Of a stretch of DNA of 64,000 nucleotides, positions 10,047 to 22,149 are shown piece by piece. Location of the stretch: contig OU744730.1 in assembly GCA_916613615.1 (NCBI GenBank), positions 682,001 through 746,000 on the forward strand. The letters run 5' to 3'. Origin of the DNA: Steromphala cineraria (Eukaryota; Mollusca; Gastropoda; Trochida; Trochidae). A program made the translations under genes and the position numbers. The notes beneath the pieces were generated by a model. The model was not told where the DNA came from. It searched no databases and worked only from the letters and a program-made list of their open reading frames with translations. Position 1 is the first letter of the stretch. Each line of letters starts with the position of its first letter.

Positions 10047-13000
10047 GGAAGATTACTCATTCAGTCCATACCTGGGAGATTACTCATTCAGTCCATACCT
10101 GGAAGATTACTCATTCAGTCCATACCTGGGAGATTACTCATTCAGTCCATACCTGGAAGATTACTCATTCAGTCCATACCTGGGAGATTACTTATTCAGA
10201 CCATACCTGGGAGATTAATTATTCTGACCATACCTGGAAGATTACTTATTCAGTCCATACCTGGGAGATTACTCATTCAGTCCATACCTGGAAGATTACT
10301 CATTCAGTCCATACCTGGGAGATTACTCATTCAGTCCATACCTGGGAGATTACTCATTCAGTCCATACCTGGAAGATTACTCATTCAGTCCATACCTGGG
10401 AGATTACTCATTCAGTCCATACCTGGAAGATTACTCATTCAGTCCATACCTGGGAGATTACTCATTCAGTCCATACCTGGGAGATTAATTATTCTGACCA
10501 TACCTGGAAGATTACCTATTCAGACCATACCTGGGAGATTACCTATTCAGACCATACCTGGGAGATTACCTATTCAGACCATACCTGGAAGATTACTCAT
10601 TCAGTCCATACCTGGGAGATTACTTATTCAGACCATACCTGGGAGATTAATTATTCTGACCATACCTGGAAGATTACTTATTCAGTCCATACCTGGGAGA
10701 TTACTTATTCAGACCATACCTGGAAGATTACTTATTCAGTCCATACCTGGAAGATTACATATTCAGTCCATACCTGGGAGATTACTCATTCAGTCCATAC
10801 CTGGGAGATTACTTATTCAGACCATACCTTGAAGATTACTTATTCATTCCATACCTTGGAGATTAATTATTCAGACCATACCTGGGAGATTAATTATTCA
10901 GTCCATACCTGGGAGATTACTTATTCAGTCCATACCTGGAAGATTACTTATTCAGTCCATACCTGGGAGATTACTCATTCAGACCATACCTGGGAGATTA
11001 ATTATTCAGTCCATACCTGGGAGATTAATTATTCAGACCATACCTGGGAGATTACTTATTCAGTCCATACCTGGGAGACTACATATTCAGTCCATACCTG
11101 GGAGATTAATTATTCTGACCATACCTGGGAGATTAATTATTCAGTCCATACCTGGAAGATTACTCATTCAGTCCATACCTGGGAGATTACTTATTCAGAC
11201 CATACCTGGGAGATTACTTATTCAGTCCATACCTGGGAGATTACTTATTCAGTCCATACCTGGGAGATTACTTATTCAGTCCATACCTGGAAGATTACTT
11301 ATTCAGACCATACCTGGGAGATTACTCATTCAGTCCATACCTGGAAGATTACTCATTCAGTCCATACCTGGGAGATTAATTATTCAGACCATACCTGGGA
11401 GATTACTTATTCAGACCATACCTGGGAGATTACTTATTCAGTCCATACCTGGGAGATTACTTATTCAGTCCATACCTGGAAGATTACTTATTCAGACCAT
11501 ACCTGGGAGATTACTTATTCAGTCCATACCTGGGAGATTACTTATTCAGTCCATACCTGGGAGATTACTTATTCAGTCCATACCTGGAAGATTACTTATT
11601 CAGACCATACCTGGGAGATTACTCATTCAGTCCATACCTGGAAGATTACTCATTCAGTCCATACCTGGGAGATTAATTATTCAGTCCATACCTGGGAGAT
11701 TAATTATTCAGACCATACCTGGGAGATTACTCATTCAGTCCATACCTGGGAGATTACTTATTCAGTCCATACCTGGGAGATTACCTATTCAGACCATACC
11801 TGGGAGATTACTTATTCTGACCATACCTGGGAGATTAATTATTCAGTCCATACCTGGAAGATTACTCATTCAGTCCATACCTGGGAGATTACTCATTCAG
11901 TCCATACCTGGGAGATTACTTATTCAGTCCATACCTGGAAGATTACTCATTCAGTCCATACCTGGGAGATTACTTATTCAGTCCATACCTGGGAGATTAA
12001 TTATTCAGTCCATACCTGGGAGATTACCTATTCAGACCATACCTGGGAGATTACATATTCAGTCCATACCTGGGAGATTACCTATTCAGACCATACCTGG
12101 GAGATTACTTATTCTGACCATACCTGGGAGATTAATTATTCAGTCCATACCTGGAAGATTACTCATTCAGTCCATACCTGGGAGATTACTCATTCAGTCC
12201 ATACCTGGGAGATTACCTATTCAGTCCATACCTGGGAGATTACTCATTCAGTCCATACCTGGGAGATTACCTATTCAGACCATACCTGGGAGATTAATTA
12301 TTCAGTCCATACCTGGGAGATTAATTATTCAGTCCATACCTGGAAGATTACTCATTCAGTCCATACCTGGGAGATTACTTATTCAGACCATACCTGGGAG
12401 ATCACATATTCAGTCCATACCTGGGAGATTAATTATTCAGTCCATACCTGGGAGATTACTCATTCAGTCCATACCTGGGAGATTACCTATTCAGACCATA
12501 CCTGGGAGATTAATTATTCAGTCCATACCTGGGAGATTAATTATTCAGTCCATACCTGGAAGATTACTCATTCAGTCCATACCTGGGAGATTACCTATTC
12601 AGACCATACCTGGGAGATTACTTATTCAGTCCATACCTGGGAGATTACTCATTCAGTCCATACCTGGGAGATTACCTATTCAGACCATACCTGGGAGATT
12701 AATTATTCTGACCATACCTGGAAGATTACCTATTCAGACCATACCTGGAAGATTACTCATTCAGTCCATACCTGGGAGATTACTTATTCAGACCATACCT
12801 GGGAGATCACATATTCAGTCCATACCTGGGAGATTAATTATTCAGTCCATACCTGGGAGATTACTCATTCAGTCCATACCTGGGAGATTACCTATTCAGA
12901 CCATACCTGGGAGATTAATTATTCAGTCCATACCTGGGAGATTACTCATTCAGTCCATACCTGGGAGATTACCTATTCAGACCATACCTGGGAGATTAAT

Positions 13001-14796
13001 TATTCTGACCATACCTGGAAGATTACCTATTCAGACCATACCTGGAAGATTACTCATTCAGTCCATACCTGGGAGATTACTTATTCAGGCCATACCTGGG
13101 AGATTACTTATTCAGTCCATACCTGGGAGATTACTCATTCAGTCCATACCTGGGAGATTACTTATTCAGTCCATACCTGGAAGATTACTCATTCAGTCCA
13201 TACCTGGGAGATTACTTATTCAGTCCATACCTGGGAGATTACTTATTCAGTCCATACCTGGAAGATTACTTATTCAGTCCATACCTGGGAGATTACCTAT
13301 TCAGACCATACCTGGAAGATTACTCATTCAGTCCATACCTGGGAGATTACCTATTCAGTCCATACCTGGGAGATTACCTATTCAGACCATACCTGGAAGA
13401 TTACTCATTCAGACCATACCTGGAAGATTACTTATTCAGTCCATACCTGGGAGATTACCTATTCAGACCATACCTGGAAGATTACTCATTCAGTCCATAC
13501 CTGGGAGATTACCTATTCAGTCCATACCTGGGAGATTACTTATTCAGTCCATACCTGGGAGATTAATTATTCTGACCATACCTGGGAGATTAATTATTCA
13601 GTCCATACCTGGGAGATTACTCATTCAGTCCATACCTGAGAGATTACATATTCAGTCCATACCTGGGAGATTACTTATTCAGACCATACCTGGGAGATTA
13701 ATTATTCAGTCCATACCTGGGAGATTAATTATTCAGACCATACCTGGGAGATAACATATTTATACCATACCTGGGATATTACCTATTCAGTCCATACCTG
13801 GGAGATTACCTATTCAGACCATACCTGGAAGATTACTCATTCAGTCCATACCTGGGAGATTACTCATTCAGTCCATACCTGGGAGATTACTTATTCAGAC
13901 CATACCTGGGAGATTACTCATTCAGTCCATACCTGGGAGATTACCTATTCAGACCATACCTGGAAGATTACTCATTCAGTCCATACCTGGGAGATAACAT
14001 ATTTATACCATACCTGGGATATTACCTATTCAGTCCATACCTGAGAGATTACATATTCAGTCCATACCTGGGAGATTACCTATTCAGACCATACCTGGAA
14101 GATTACTTATTCAGACCATACCTGGGAGATTACTCATTCAGTCCATACCTGGGAGATTACCTATTCAGACCATACCTGGAAGATTACTCATTCAGTCCAT
14201 ACCTGGGAGATTACCTATTCAGACCATACCTGGAAGATTACTCATTCAGTCCATACCTGGGAGATTACTTATTCAGACCATACCTGGGAGATTAATTATT
14301 CAGTCCATACCTGGGAGATTACTTATTCTGACCATACCTGGAAGATTACTCATTCAGTCCATACCTGGGAGATTACTCATTCAGTCCATACCTGGGAGAT
14401 TACTTATTCAGACCATACCTGGGAGATTACTCATTCAGTCCATACCTGGGAGATTACCTATTCAGACCATACCTGGAAGATTACTCATTCAGTCCATACC
14501 TGGGAGATTACTCATTCAGTCCATACCTGGGAGATTACCTATTCAGACCATACCTGGGAGATTACCTATTCAGACCATACCTGGAAGATTACTCATTCAG
14601 ACCATACCTGGAAGATTACTCATTCAGTCCATACCTGGGAGATAACATATTTATACCATACCTGGGATATTACCTATTCAGTCCATACATGAGAGATTAC
14701 ATATTCAGTCCATACCTGGGAGATTACATATTCAGTCCATACCTGGGAGATTACCTATTCAGACCATACCTGGGAGATTTCTTATTCAGTCCATAC
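10047..14796 (-). repeat. 27-bp minisatellite of about 176 units, each containing a copy of the gene A 5' splice site
   Basis: Plus-strand unit: CCATACCTGGGAGATTACTC then ATTCAGT (27 bp). Variants include GGAAGAT for GGGAGAT, CAGACC or CTGACC for CAGTCC, TTAATTATT for TTACTCATT, and an AACATATTTATACC form near 13750, 14000 and 14645. On the minus strand each unit reads ATCTCCCAG|GTATGG or ATCTTCCAG|GTATGG, identical or nearly so to the donor of the PAN exon ending at 14797, where the array begins without spacer. Length is almost strictly a multiple of 27, so the plus strand stays open for about 1,200 codons of a nine-residue motif (like SVHTWEITH). I regard that frame as an artefact of the repeat: no domain, no start context, and it lies antisense to gene A. 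Runs of the same variants recur in the same order, a sign of block duplication. Confidence 0.92.
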
Positions 14797-15103
14797 CTGG
14801 GAGATCAAAGGCGACCCAGCCGACCTGAGGGGTGAGTGAGAGACCAGACACGGGGTGTGAGTGGAGACGACAGGAAGTCAACCCCGGGTGGTAGAAGACA
14901 GCTCGACACTCAGCCCTGTTGTAACACGTGACCACACACTCCGCTCTCAGGGACAGTGACGTCACGAGTATGACATCATCTGAAGCTACAGTGTCCATCA
15001 CCAAACCCTGAAGTGATTTGTCCATCTCCAGACATGACTGCGACGGGCGTATAATTCCAATAGTTGCGAGGAGTAACAAAGCACACACAAGTTTGGACAA
15101 CAT
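14797..15103 (-). CDS. Gene A exon 1: signal peptide plus PAN/Apple-like domain
   Basis: Starts at ATG 15103 and codes for 102 complete residues before a donor (CTCCCAG|GTATGG, last exon base 14797, phase 1). Residues 1-23 are a clear signal peptide: MLSKLVC, hydrophobic ALLLLATIGII, then RPSQS before Cys24. The remainder is a compact PAN/Apple-like module. The core is SLSLRAECVVTCYNRAECRA, an FYHPG turn, then CRLHSHPVSG, with cysteines spaced C-x4-C-x5-C-x14-C. PAN modules of this short type bind proteins or glycans in secreted invertebrate proteins. Reading past the donor gives only G, M, D and a TGA, which supports splicing. A near-identical exon is at 52999-52732. Proposed downstream partners are the exons at 5868-5737 and 4573-3766. 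Confidence 0.75.
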
Positions 15104-15300
15104 TGTTAAATGTTCTTCGCCAATATTATCACAAATGACGCGTGCGTGTCTAACAAGATTATCTTTCTTGTTTGTAAACCGTCAGAAGTGTTGGAGGCAG
15201 TACATTGGGACATTGATTTGATTGGAACATTGTGTTCTGCAAGAGTGTGATCTGATTGGAACATTGCCTTATTACGAGAGAGATTATTTGACATTATTGA
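15104..15300 (-). promoter_or_regulatory. Putative upstream region of gene A with three CCAAT motifs
   Basis: Upstream of ATG 15103 on the minus strand, CCAAT occurs at 15208-15204, 15225-15221 and 15259-15255. The last two lie in a repeated GTTCCAATCA context. No TATA box is evident. The promoter assignment is inference from position. Confidence 0.3.
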
Positions 15301-18045
15301 CCAGCCCCTGTATGAGTATGAGTAACGACGGGTCGCGCCCGGTCAACCTATGTCCGCTAATCAATGTCTTCTACAATCCTCTTATGATTCTTTCAATACT
15401 TTTCATTGGTTGAGAACAGCGCAGGTTGACGTCTCTCCAATATCTGACCCTATTTTAGATTGTTTTACTCATAATGATTAATATCTTAAGATGTTTTGAG
15501 GTTATATTGTGGAAATTATAAACATTCCATTCTTTTTCATTTTATGTAATAAAAGCATTTATTTATCATGTTGAAACAGCCGGCGTGTTGAATTATCGTC
15601 ATCTTGATCAACTTAAGGCTGTAATTTACAACACAAAAGATGCAAAAAGATGTTTCTAAAACATTTTACAAAGAGCTGAAAGTTTTGATTGTTTAAAGAA
15701 GAATATATGTTGTATCGATTTCAATATTTTGTTTACCAGATCAAGACCATTGCTGGAAGTCAGTTAAGGACTCTACTACTTGATGTATATGAACTCAAAC
15801 AGCCACTTCGAGATCGTATTCTATTGTTGTCCCAGGCAGATCTAGTTCAAGAAGGTTGATGTCAGAAAAACGTTTCTCAAGTAGTTATCTAATAACTCTC
15901 GACTGCATTTGTGTTGTGTGTTAGGTCATAAGTACTTCAGCCTCCTGCGTGCCTTCTAGTTTCTTCAAGTCCTGTACATCTCTTCATCATCGACCATCTT
16001 AAAGACCAATTTTTCAGATTTCAATGTTTTTGAAAGTAATTGTACTGTTTCTGAAAGATTTTGCGATCAACCTTGTTCATTGAATAAGGAGATAATTTAC
16101 AAAATGACCGAAACGGCAGCCGACATGAACGGGAATCAAGTGTGGCCATCTCACAACTTACGGTTTCTAAATATACACTCAAAAACTGTCTTTGTTGCGC
16201 ACGACTAGATTTAATTTTCTTTTTCTCCAAATTAGGTATTCGTTGCTGCAAAAGTTGATACCAATCGAACGCAGACACGGTGTAAATCCTACACCCATGA
16301 TGATTACGTCACCGAAAGCGGGTTCGCTATAAATGCTATGGCCTTTTTACAGGGGGTACTGTGCTTTGGAGGTCGAAATAAGTGTGTCATTGTTGATAAA
16401 AAATGTAAAGATTTTTTTACCGAGTGGCGTAATGGCTAGATTTCATCCCGAACCGCATGCAAGTATGGAAATGGGTCTTTAAGAGATGAAACATGTTTCT
16501 GGTCATTTATTAACTCATTCAGACAAAAGTGATGCGATTTGCTTTATTTCAAAAAACTTCTTTTAAAAGAACATGAGAAAACTTAACAGAAATAGAGAAA
16601 AATAATAAGTATTGATTTTATATTACTTTGTCACTGCATAAAATAGAACCTTTGAAGGCCAACACGAACAAAGATAGACAAAATACGTTTGTGCATTTAA
16701 AAATGTTAAGTTTCATTATTTTCTAGTTTATGGGTATGTTGGGCCATTGTTGGTTCGAAATTGACATGTTTCTCTCCTTGGATTGGGAATGTAGATCTTA
16801 AGCAAATAGGTGCAATAAAGTCGGGGAAACTCACACATACTTATAGCAATATTGATGTCACAGATAACGACAGACCTTGGTTTCTGAAAATTGAGTAAAC
16901 ATGAAATGAGTGATGATTATCATTGTAACGTGATGAGTACACTCCTTGAAGTCCTTCATAAGTGTGAGAAAACATCAATGCTCCTGGTGATAAGTCATAC
17001 AAACAATCTCTGATAGTCTATATTTTACTATATGCCATTAGTTCAACCTGTTGAAGATACATCAATACTATGACGCATTGTGTTCTAAGATTTCTTTTTC
17101 TCAAACAATGACGAGTTGCTAATTAAGTTAGAGTACAATCTGTATTTACAAACACTGTTTCCATGTAGTGGATTGAACTGTTGTTCTTGTACTACAACAG
17201 GGACATTAGTGTCCATCAGAGTTCAATATTGTTACAGAAGTACATAGAAAACACGTGCATCAATGACGGTATCTTATAGGTGGTCATATCTTTTATACGA
17301 TGCTCTATATATCAACGTTTGTTTGTGACATCATGTCGAAAAGATACTTTGGCGTCGTAGTTTGCTTATGAAGTTGCGTTCCAAATGCAGCGATGAAAGG
17401 TCACCTGCCTATGTATTTTTCAGATTAGGACAATTTTCTTTCCTGTTGCAACACCCGGGTCATCTTCAAAACGTCACGGGCGAAACGAAAAAGTTTCTAA
17501 ACTTTCCCATTCCTCCCTTGACATCATTGGCCGTGATTTCGGTGCTAGCATTTCAACCAGCTGCACGGAAGTAGAATAGTCCAATCAGAAGACAGCATGT
17601 TAACTGAACCGATTTGAAAAAATACTTTTGTCTGTGTTTTACAAGGGCGAGAAACAATTAATTTGAGTGATACATAAATGTTTGTCTTCTCTGCATTCTC
17701 GGTGCTCATCAAAAACGTGAAAACAACCATGCGGACTGAAATTTGAAATTAAATTTCACTCGGAGAGTTTTCAAAAAGATCGTCTGTTAGTATTTTGAAT
17801 TTGTTCCGAAATTTCATTGGCTATTTTGTAAGAGCTGATAAGGGGCGTAACTCGTGATCACGATAGGTGTCGCTGCTCCGGATCACCAGTTTTCTGCCTT
17901 GTGAAGGCAAGGTCTAAAGCGAGGAGAGTTGCTCGATACGTTTTCACCTTGCCGTGGGAAGATGCAACAGGCTCTAAATTATATATAACGCTCGCTCTCG
18001 CTCGGAAAATACTGATATTACGAGGCGTTTAAATGTGTGTCATCG
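15301..18045. other. Unassigned AT-rich intergenic sequence
   Basis: Only short frames occur. The 85-codon minus frame at 16278-16021 is basic and has no recognisable domain or splice context, and the others are shorter. A phrase at about 16430 (CCGAGTGGCGTAATGGCTAG) resembles a tRNA D-arm, but no cloverleaf can be closed. Nothing else is recognised. Confidence 0.4.
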
Positions 18046-18293
18046 AGGCTCATGTAGTATTCTCTAGGTATCAAACCTTGTCTAAAAACAGTTTCAGGTA
18101 TACGCAGAGGTTCATGTAGTATTCTCTAGGAATCAAACCTTGTCTAAAAACAGTTTCAAGTATGCGCAGAAGCTCATGTAGTATTCTCTAGGTATCAAAC
18201 CTTGTCTAAAAACAGTTTCAAGTATACGCAGAGGCTCATGTAGTATTCTCTAGGTATCAAACCTTGTCTAAAAACAGTTTCAAGTATGCGCAG
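18046..18293. repeat. 62-bp tandem repeat, exactly four copies
   Basis: The unit begins AGGCTCATGTAGTATTCTCT, continues AGGTATCAAACCTTGTCTAA and ends AAACAGTTTCAAGTATGCGC AG, 62 bp. The copies differ at a handful of positions (GGTTC, GAAGCTC, GTATAC versus GTATGC). The span of 248 bp equals 4 x 62. Confidence 0.9.
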
Positions 18294-18654
18294 CTGTATA
18301 AATCTATGTCATTTTTGTAATATTTTTCACCTAAGTCCTTCTTTCCTTTATTTGAGGGATATGTCTGCCAGTAAATATGTGTCTAGAAATCATGCGAACT
18401 AAGAATGCCTCTGCGCTTCAAAGTAACTCCACAAAACTACATTATCAAATAAATTGCAATATTTTAATCAAATATGTTTCATTTTCTTTTGTAAAATGGA
18501 TTGAAAATTGATAACATTTGTCTTGATTGTTTGGTAACGTAAAAAAAAATTATTTCCGGTTCGGAACTTTTAAAAGTAAGTATCACATATTTTATTAGGA
18601 AATGAGAGGATCTCAATTAGAAATAAAACTGTAAATGTATGATACCAATTATAA
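18294..18654. other. Unassigned AT-rich sequence
   Basis: Between the 62-bp repeat and the GAT/GAC microsatellite. Nothing recognised. Confidence 0.4.
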
Positions 18655-19001
18655 TTTATGATGATGATGGTATGACGACGACGATGATAACGATAATGAT
18701 GATGATGATGATGACGACAACGACGACCATGATGATGATGATGATGATGACGACGACAACGACCATGATAATGATGATGATGATGACGACGACGACGACG
18801 ACGACCATGATGATGATGATGACGACGACGACGACGACCATGATGATAATGATGACGATGATGATGACGACGACGACGACCATGATAATGATGATGATGA
18901 TGATGACGACGACGACGACGACCATGATGATGATGATGATGATGATGATGACGACGACGACGACCATGATAATGATGATGATGATGACGACGACGACGAC
19001 C

Positions 19002-19038
<37 letters not shown>

Positions 19039-19136
19039 CGACGACTACGACCATAATAATGATGACGATGATGATGACGACGACGACGACCATGATAATG
19101 ATGATGATGATGATGACGACGACGACGACGACGACC

Positions 19137-19168
<32 letters not shown>

Positions 19169-19250
19169 AATAATGATGATGATGATGATGATGATGATGA
19201 TTATGATGATGATGATGATGACGATGATGACGATGAAAATGACGATGCTA
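18655..19250. repeat. GAT/GAC compound trinucleotide microsatellite
   Basis: About 200 triplets alternating between blocks of GAT (3-11) and blocks of GAC (3-8), often joined by CATGAT or CATGATAAT. The arrangement of (GAT)n(GAC)n blocks itself repeats with a period of roughly 50-70 bp, a second-order structure. The triplet frame gives poly-Met/poly-Thr on plus and Ile/Val runs on minus; none is a plausible protein. Confidence 0.95.
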
Positions 19251-21420
19251 ATAAAGCTTGTCTGAACATGAAACTATTCAAGATATCTTTAAAAACCATG
19301 TTCTACCATTTAGTCACATTTTTTTATATGCATGTTTTCATGTATCTATTAACCGTACTGCTGCAGTTTAAACTATTTCTGGCTACAAAGCCAAGGAAGA
19401 ATATATGCACAGTATTTATCAACACAAACTTTTGCCTTGCCTCCTTATGAACTGAAATAAAAGACGCTTGAGTTGTCGTTAAGATTGTTTTAATTCCCAA
19501 AATGTAACATGAAAATTATTTTTGTTTCACAACATTGAAAGAACAACACCACGATGAACAATCACCCATAAAATGTACCCGGTATTCAAAGACCACATGT
19601 CTAATACAGAACTAATATAAACTTAGTCTAAACTGTTATACCAAAATTTCTCATTTTCAGTGACAGTGAAATTAAGACTCGAGTTCTCTATTACAAAGCT
19701 TAAAACGATATCGTCTGAAAAAAATAGAATCTGTAGGAAACCATCTTGTGGTTGTAGCTGTATTCAGTAATCACAACTATATTTACTTGGGTTACTAATG
19801 CTTCCTTGAAGATGAAAACAGAAATAGACTGAGTGAACAAACTTGTCTTGACCCAACTGATATGAGGTTTGATGGACATCTAAATGTTTTATTCTAGCGA
19901 CATTCTGTATAAATCCTTTTACCGTTTTCCGTTTTTTTTCGTACTTACTAATTACTAACTTTAACCTGTAGAATAGTACATGATGTTTCATCATTTATTA
20001 TCAAACCTGTAAAAACATTACAATGTGTATTGTACCGAATTTACACGGGCCTATAATATCTTCATTACATAAAGTTCACCTCATTTAAATAAGTGTCTTT
20101 TTCAGATGACAAAATGAATTAAATAAATTTATCGACTTAAGTGTTCAAATTTTTGCCGCCAAGGAAACTGCCGGAACCCACTAAAACCAAAAACCTAAAA
20201 GGAACAGAGGCTTGATCAACATTTCATGACTCATGGGAAGAGACTCAGTATCAAAATATCAAAATACGAACTAGGAGCTAAACCCATGGGAAGAGAATCA
20301 GTATCAAAATATCAAAATACGAACTAGGAGCTAAACCCATGGGATGAACAAAACTCTGTGGCTTGTCGGAGGAAGCGAGTTGCAAGGGAAAATTGCGCGC
20401 GCAAATTGTAGCTGATTGGCTAAGAGGCCTGTCAATCAATTTCGACAGAAGGGTCAATTGTGGTATTCTAAAGTAAGGTCTGCCACAAACTAAACTGATG
20501 ATCAATTGTGAGATTCTGAAGAAAGGTCTGCCACAAACCAAACTGATCAGATGCAAGGACTTCAGTACGATAAATCGTTATCAAGCAATTAGCTTTATTA
20601 GCATTTCTTTTAGACTTCATCACATCCTTGCCTTCCAGAGACAAACACTTAATCTCCATACACCGGTAGCGCCCTGGGATTACTTGCTACAAACAGAACC
20701 GATTCTATGTATCATAACAGGGAGATTTGTCTGCTACACCGGGACATGGATCAAATCGATACAAACATCTACAAAGATATCATCGATTGCTAAACGTCAC
20801 GTATTAAAAGCTTCCGGTTCAAAAAGGGGTAGAGGGACGAGGGGATTAAGTGTGTGAGGAACCGAGTTTTTCTTTTCATTTATTCCAAAACGTAATTGTC
20901 ATCTTTTTATAACATAAATCTATAAAGCCAATTTCACTCTATTTACGTCGAAATGTCTAATTCCCCAACCACGTAAATATTTATGACAGCGCTGAAAGAA
21001 TGAATTTGCCCTTTTTATCATGGCTATTTATAAGCATAACACATCTCGGCAAATTATTATATCTTCAGCTTTCTTTAATTACCGTTGTCATCCATTATTA
21101 TCATCGTAAATACCTTGTGTTCATCTCTAAATGCTCTCTCCTCGTGTTAGTGTTTCCATTTGTATTTCTGAACAGCCTTGACCCCTGACCCAAGACATGT
21201 TTACTTCCGGGTCACAGCTGTCAAACTTTCGCGGGTATGTTCAATGACTGTTGATAAGTGCTTGTATACCTACTTTCATGATTAGGACCATATCATTGCC
21301 TTTGAATGAATTATTATGCATTTAGGACCTAATAGATCTTATTTATATCAATTAATTGTATTTGTAACAATCAGCGTAGTTGCATCGATGTTGACTCGCC
21401 TAGTGTCACCGAGTGCGTAT
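19251..21420. other. Unassigned AT-rich sequence with two small tandem duplications
   Basis: A 53-bp unit starting CATGGGAAGAGACTCAGTAT is duplicated at 20232-20337 and begins a third time at 20338. A 48-bp unit starting TCAATTGTG and containing AAGGTCTGCCACAAAC is duplicated at 20454-20549. The open frames here are short and without domains. Confidence 0.5.
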
Positions 21421-21595
21421 CCCACAAGAGCCGGTGCATTCCACAAGAACTGCACAACGATTCCACAAGAACTGCACAACGATTCCACAAGAACTGCACA
21501 ACGATTCCACAAGAACTGCACAAGCGCTTGTGGATTCCACAAGGGTTCCACAAGAGTTCCACAAGAATTGCACAGGCGTGTCTTGTGGAACACGT
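21421..21595. repeat. 22-bp tandem repeat (11-bp subunit) with a 14-bp palindrome
   Basis: The unit CCACAAGAACTGCACAACGA TT (22 bp) starts at 21441, 21463 and 21485, followed by shorter 11-bp forms (CCACAAGAGTT, CCACAAGGGTT) to about 21570. A perfect palindrome CACAAGCGCTTGTG lies at about 21520. The zone ends in CACGTGACC just before a TATA-like box. Confidence 0.85.
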
Positions 21596-21605
21596 GACCA
21601 TAGGG

Positions 21606-21615
21606 TATAAATATA
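21606..21615 (+). promoter_or_regulatory. TATA-like box (TATAAATATA)
   Basis: GGGTATAAATATAGC follows the 22-bp repeats and a CACGTG E-box at about 21590. It could drive a plus-strand transcript through the 45-bp array, ending at the AATAAA at 23794. No coding frame of note lies downstream, so any product would be non-coding or part of a non-autonomous element. The assignment rests on sequence only. Confidence 0.35.
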
Positions 21616-22149
21616 GCTGTCGTTTCACGGCTGTCAGTCTGCTAGTGATCTAGACCTTGAAAGGTTCGTCCCTGTCGCTCCTTACAATTAATCGGGTTAG
21701 CTTGGAATTTTAACGGGTTATCGTTCGCTTTGTGTTAATGCTAGAGACTCATATATAAGTTATGATAGGATGAAGTAGTGATATATTCTTTCGGCCGTTA
21801 TTGTAGTAGCAAACACTTGCGCTCATATTAAAGTTTTTACCGAAGTGTTTGGGGGATTTATTTACATAAGTTTGAACATGAATATGGCAGACTGAGCGAA
21901 GCTCAGGGTGCCGACGAGAAGTTGAATAAAGTTGAATGTAAAGTTCATAACACAGAGCCCATATAGATTATAGTGCACTCACATAACAATTACTGTTTAA
22001 GTGTTTACAGTCCCAGAATAGTTTATGTGATATTTTACGAGTTATCATTGTTGAAGTTTGTTGATAACGTGGTTTGACGTTTGGAGAATATTATTGTTGA
22101 CAGTGGCATAGGCCATTCAGATATTCTGGTAGATTTTGACATATCTCCC
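21616..22149. other. Non-coding segment between the TATA-like box and the 45-bp array
   Basis: Contains a small hairpin GAGCGAAGCTC near 21895 and no frame of useful length. It may be part of a single non-autonomous element spanning about 21600-23810. Confidence 0.35.

Noticed and set aside
10013..13639. 1,208-codon plus-strand frame of a nine-residue repeat
   Set aside because: It is the 27-bp minisatellite read in a stop-free frame, antisense to the gene A intron, with no domain, signal peptide or splice context. The other two plus frames also open for long stretches.
16021..16278. 85-codon minus-strand frame as a gene
   Set aside because: No recognisable domain, signal peptide or splice borders; length is within chance for this region.
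16425..16480. tRNA-like D-arm phrase CCGAGTGGCGTAATGGCTAG
   Set aside because: No acceptor stem, anticodon arm or T arm can be closed around it.
18639..19265. Poly-Met/Thr frame and its Ile/Val antisense
   Set aside because: Translation of a trinucleotide microsatellite.
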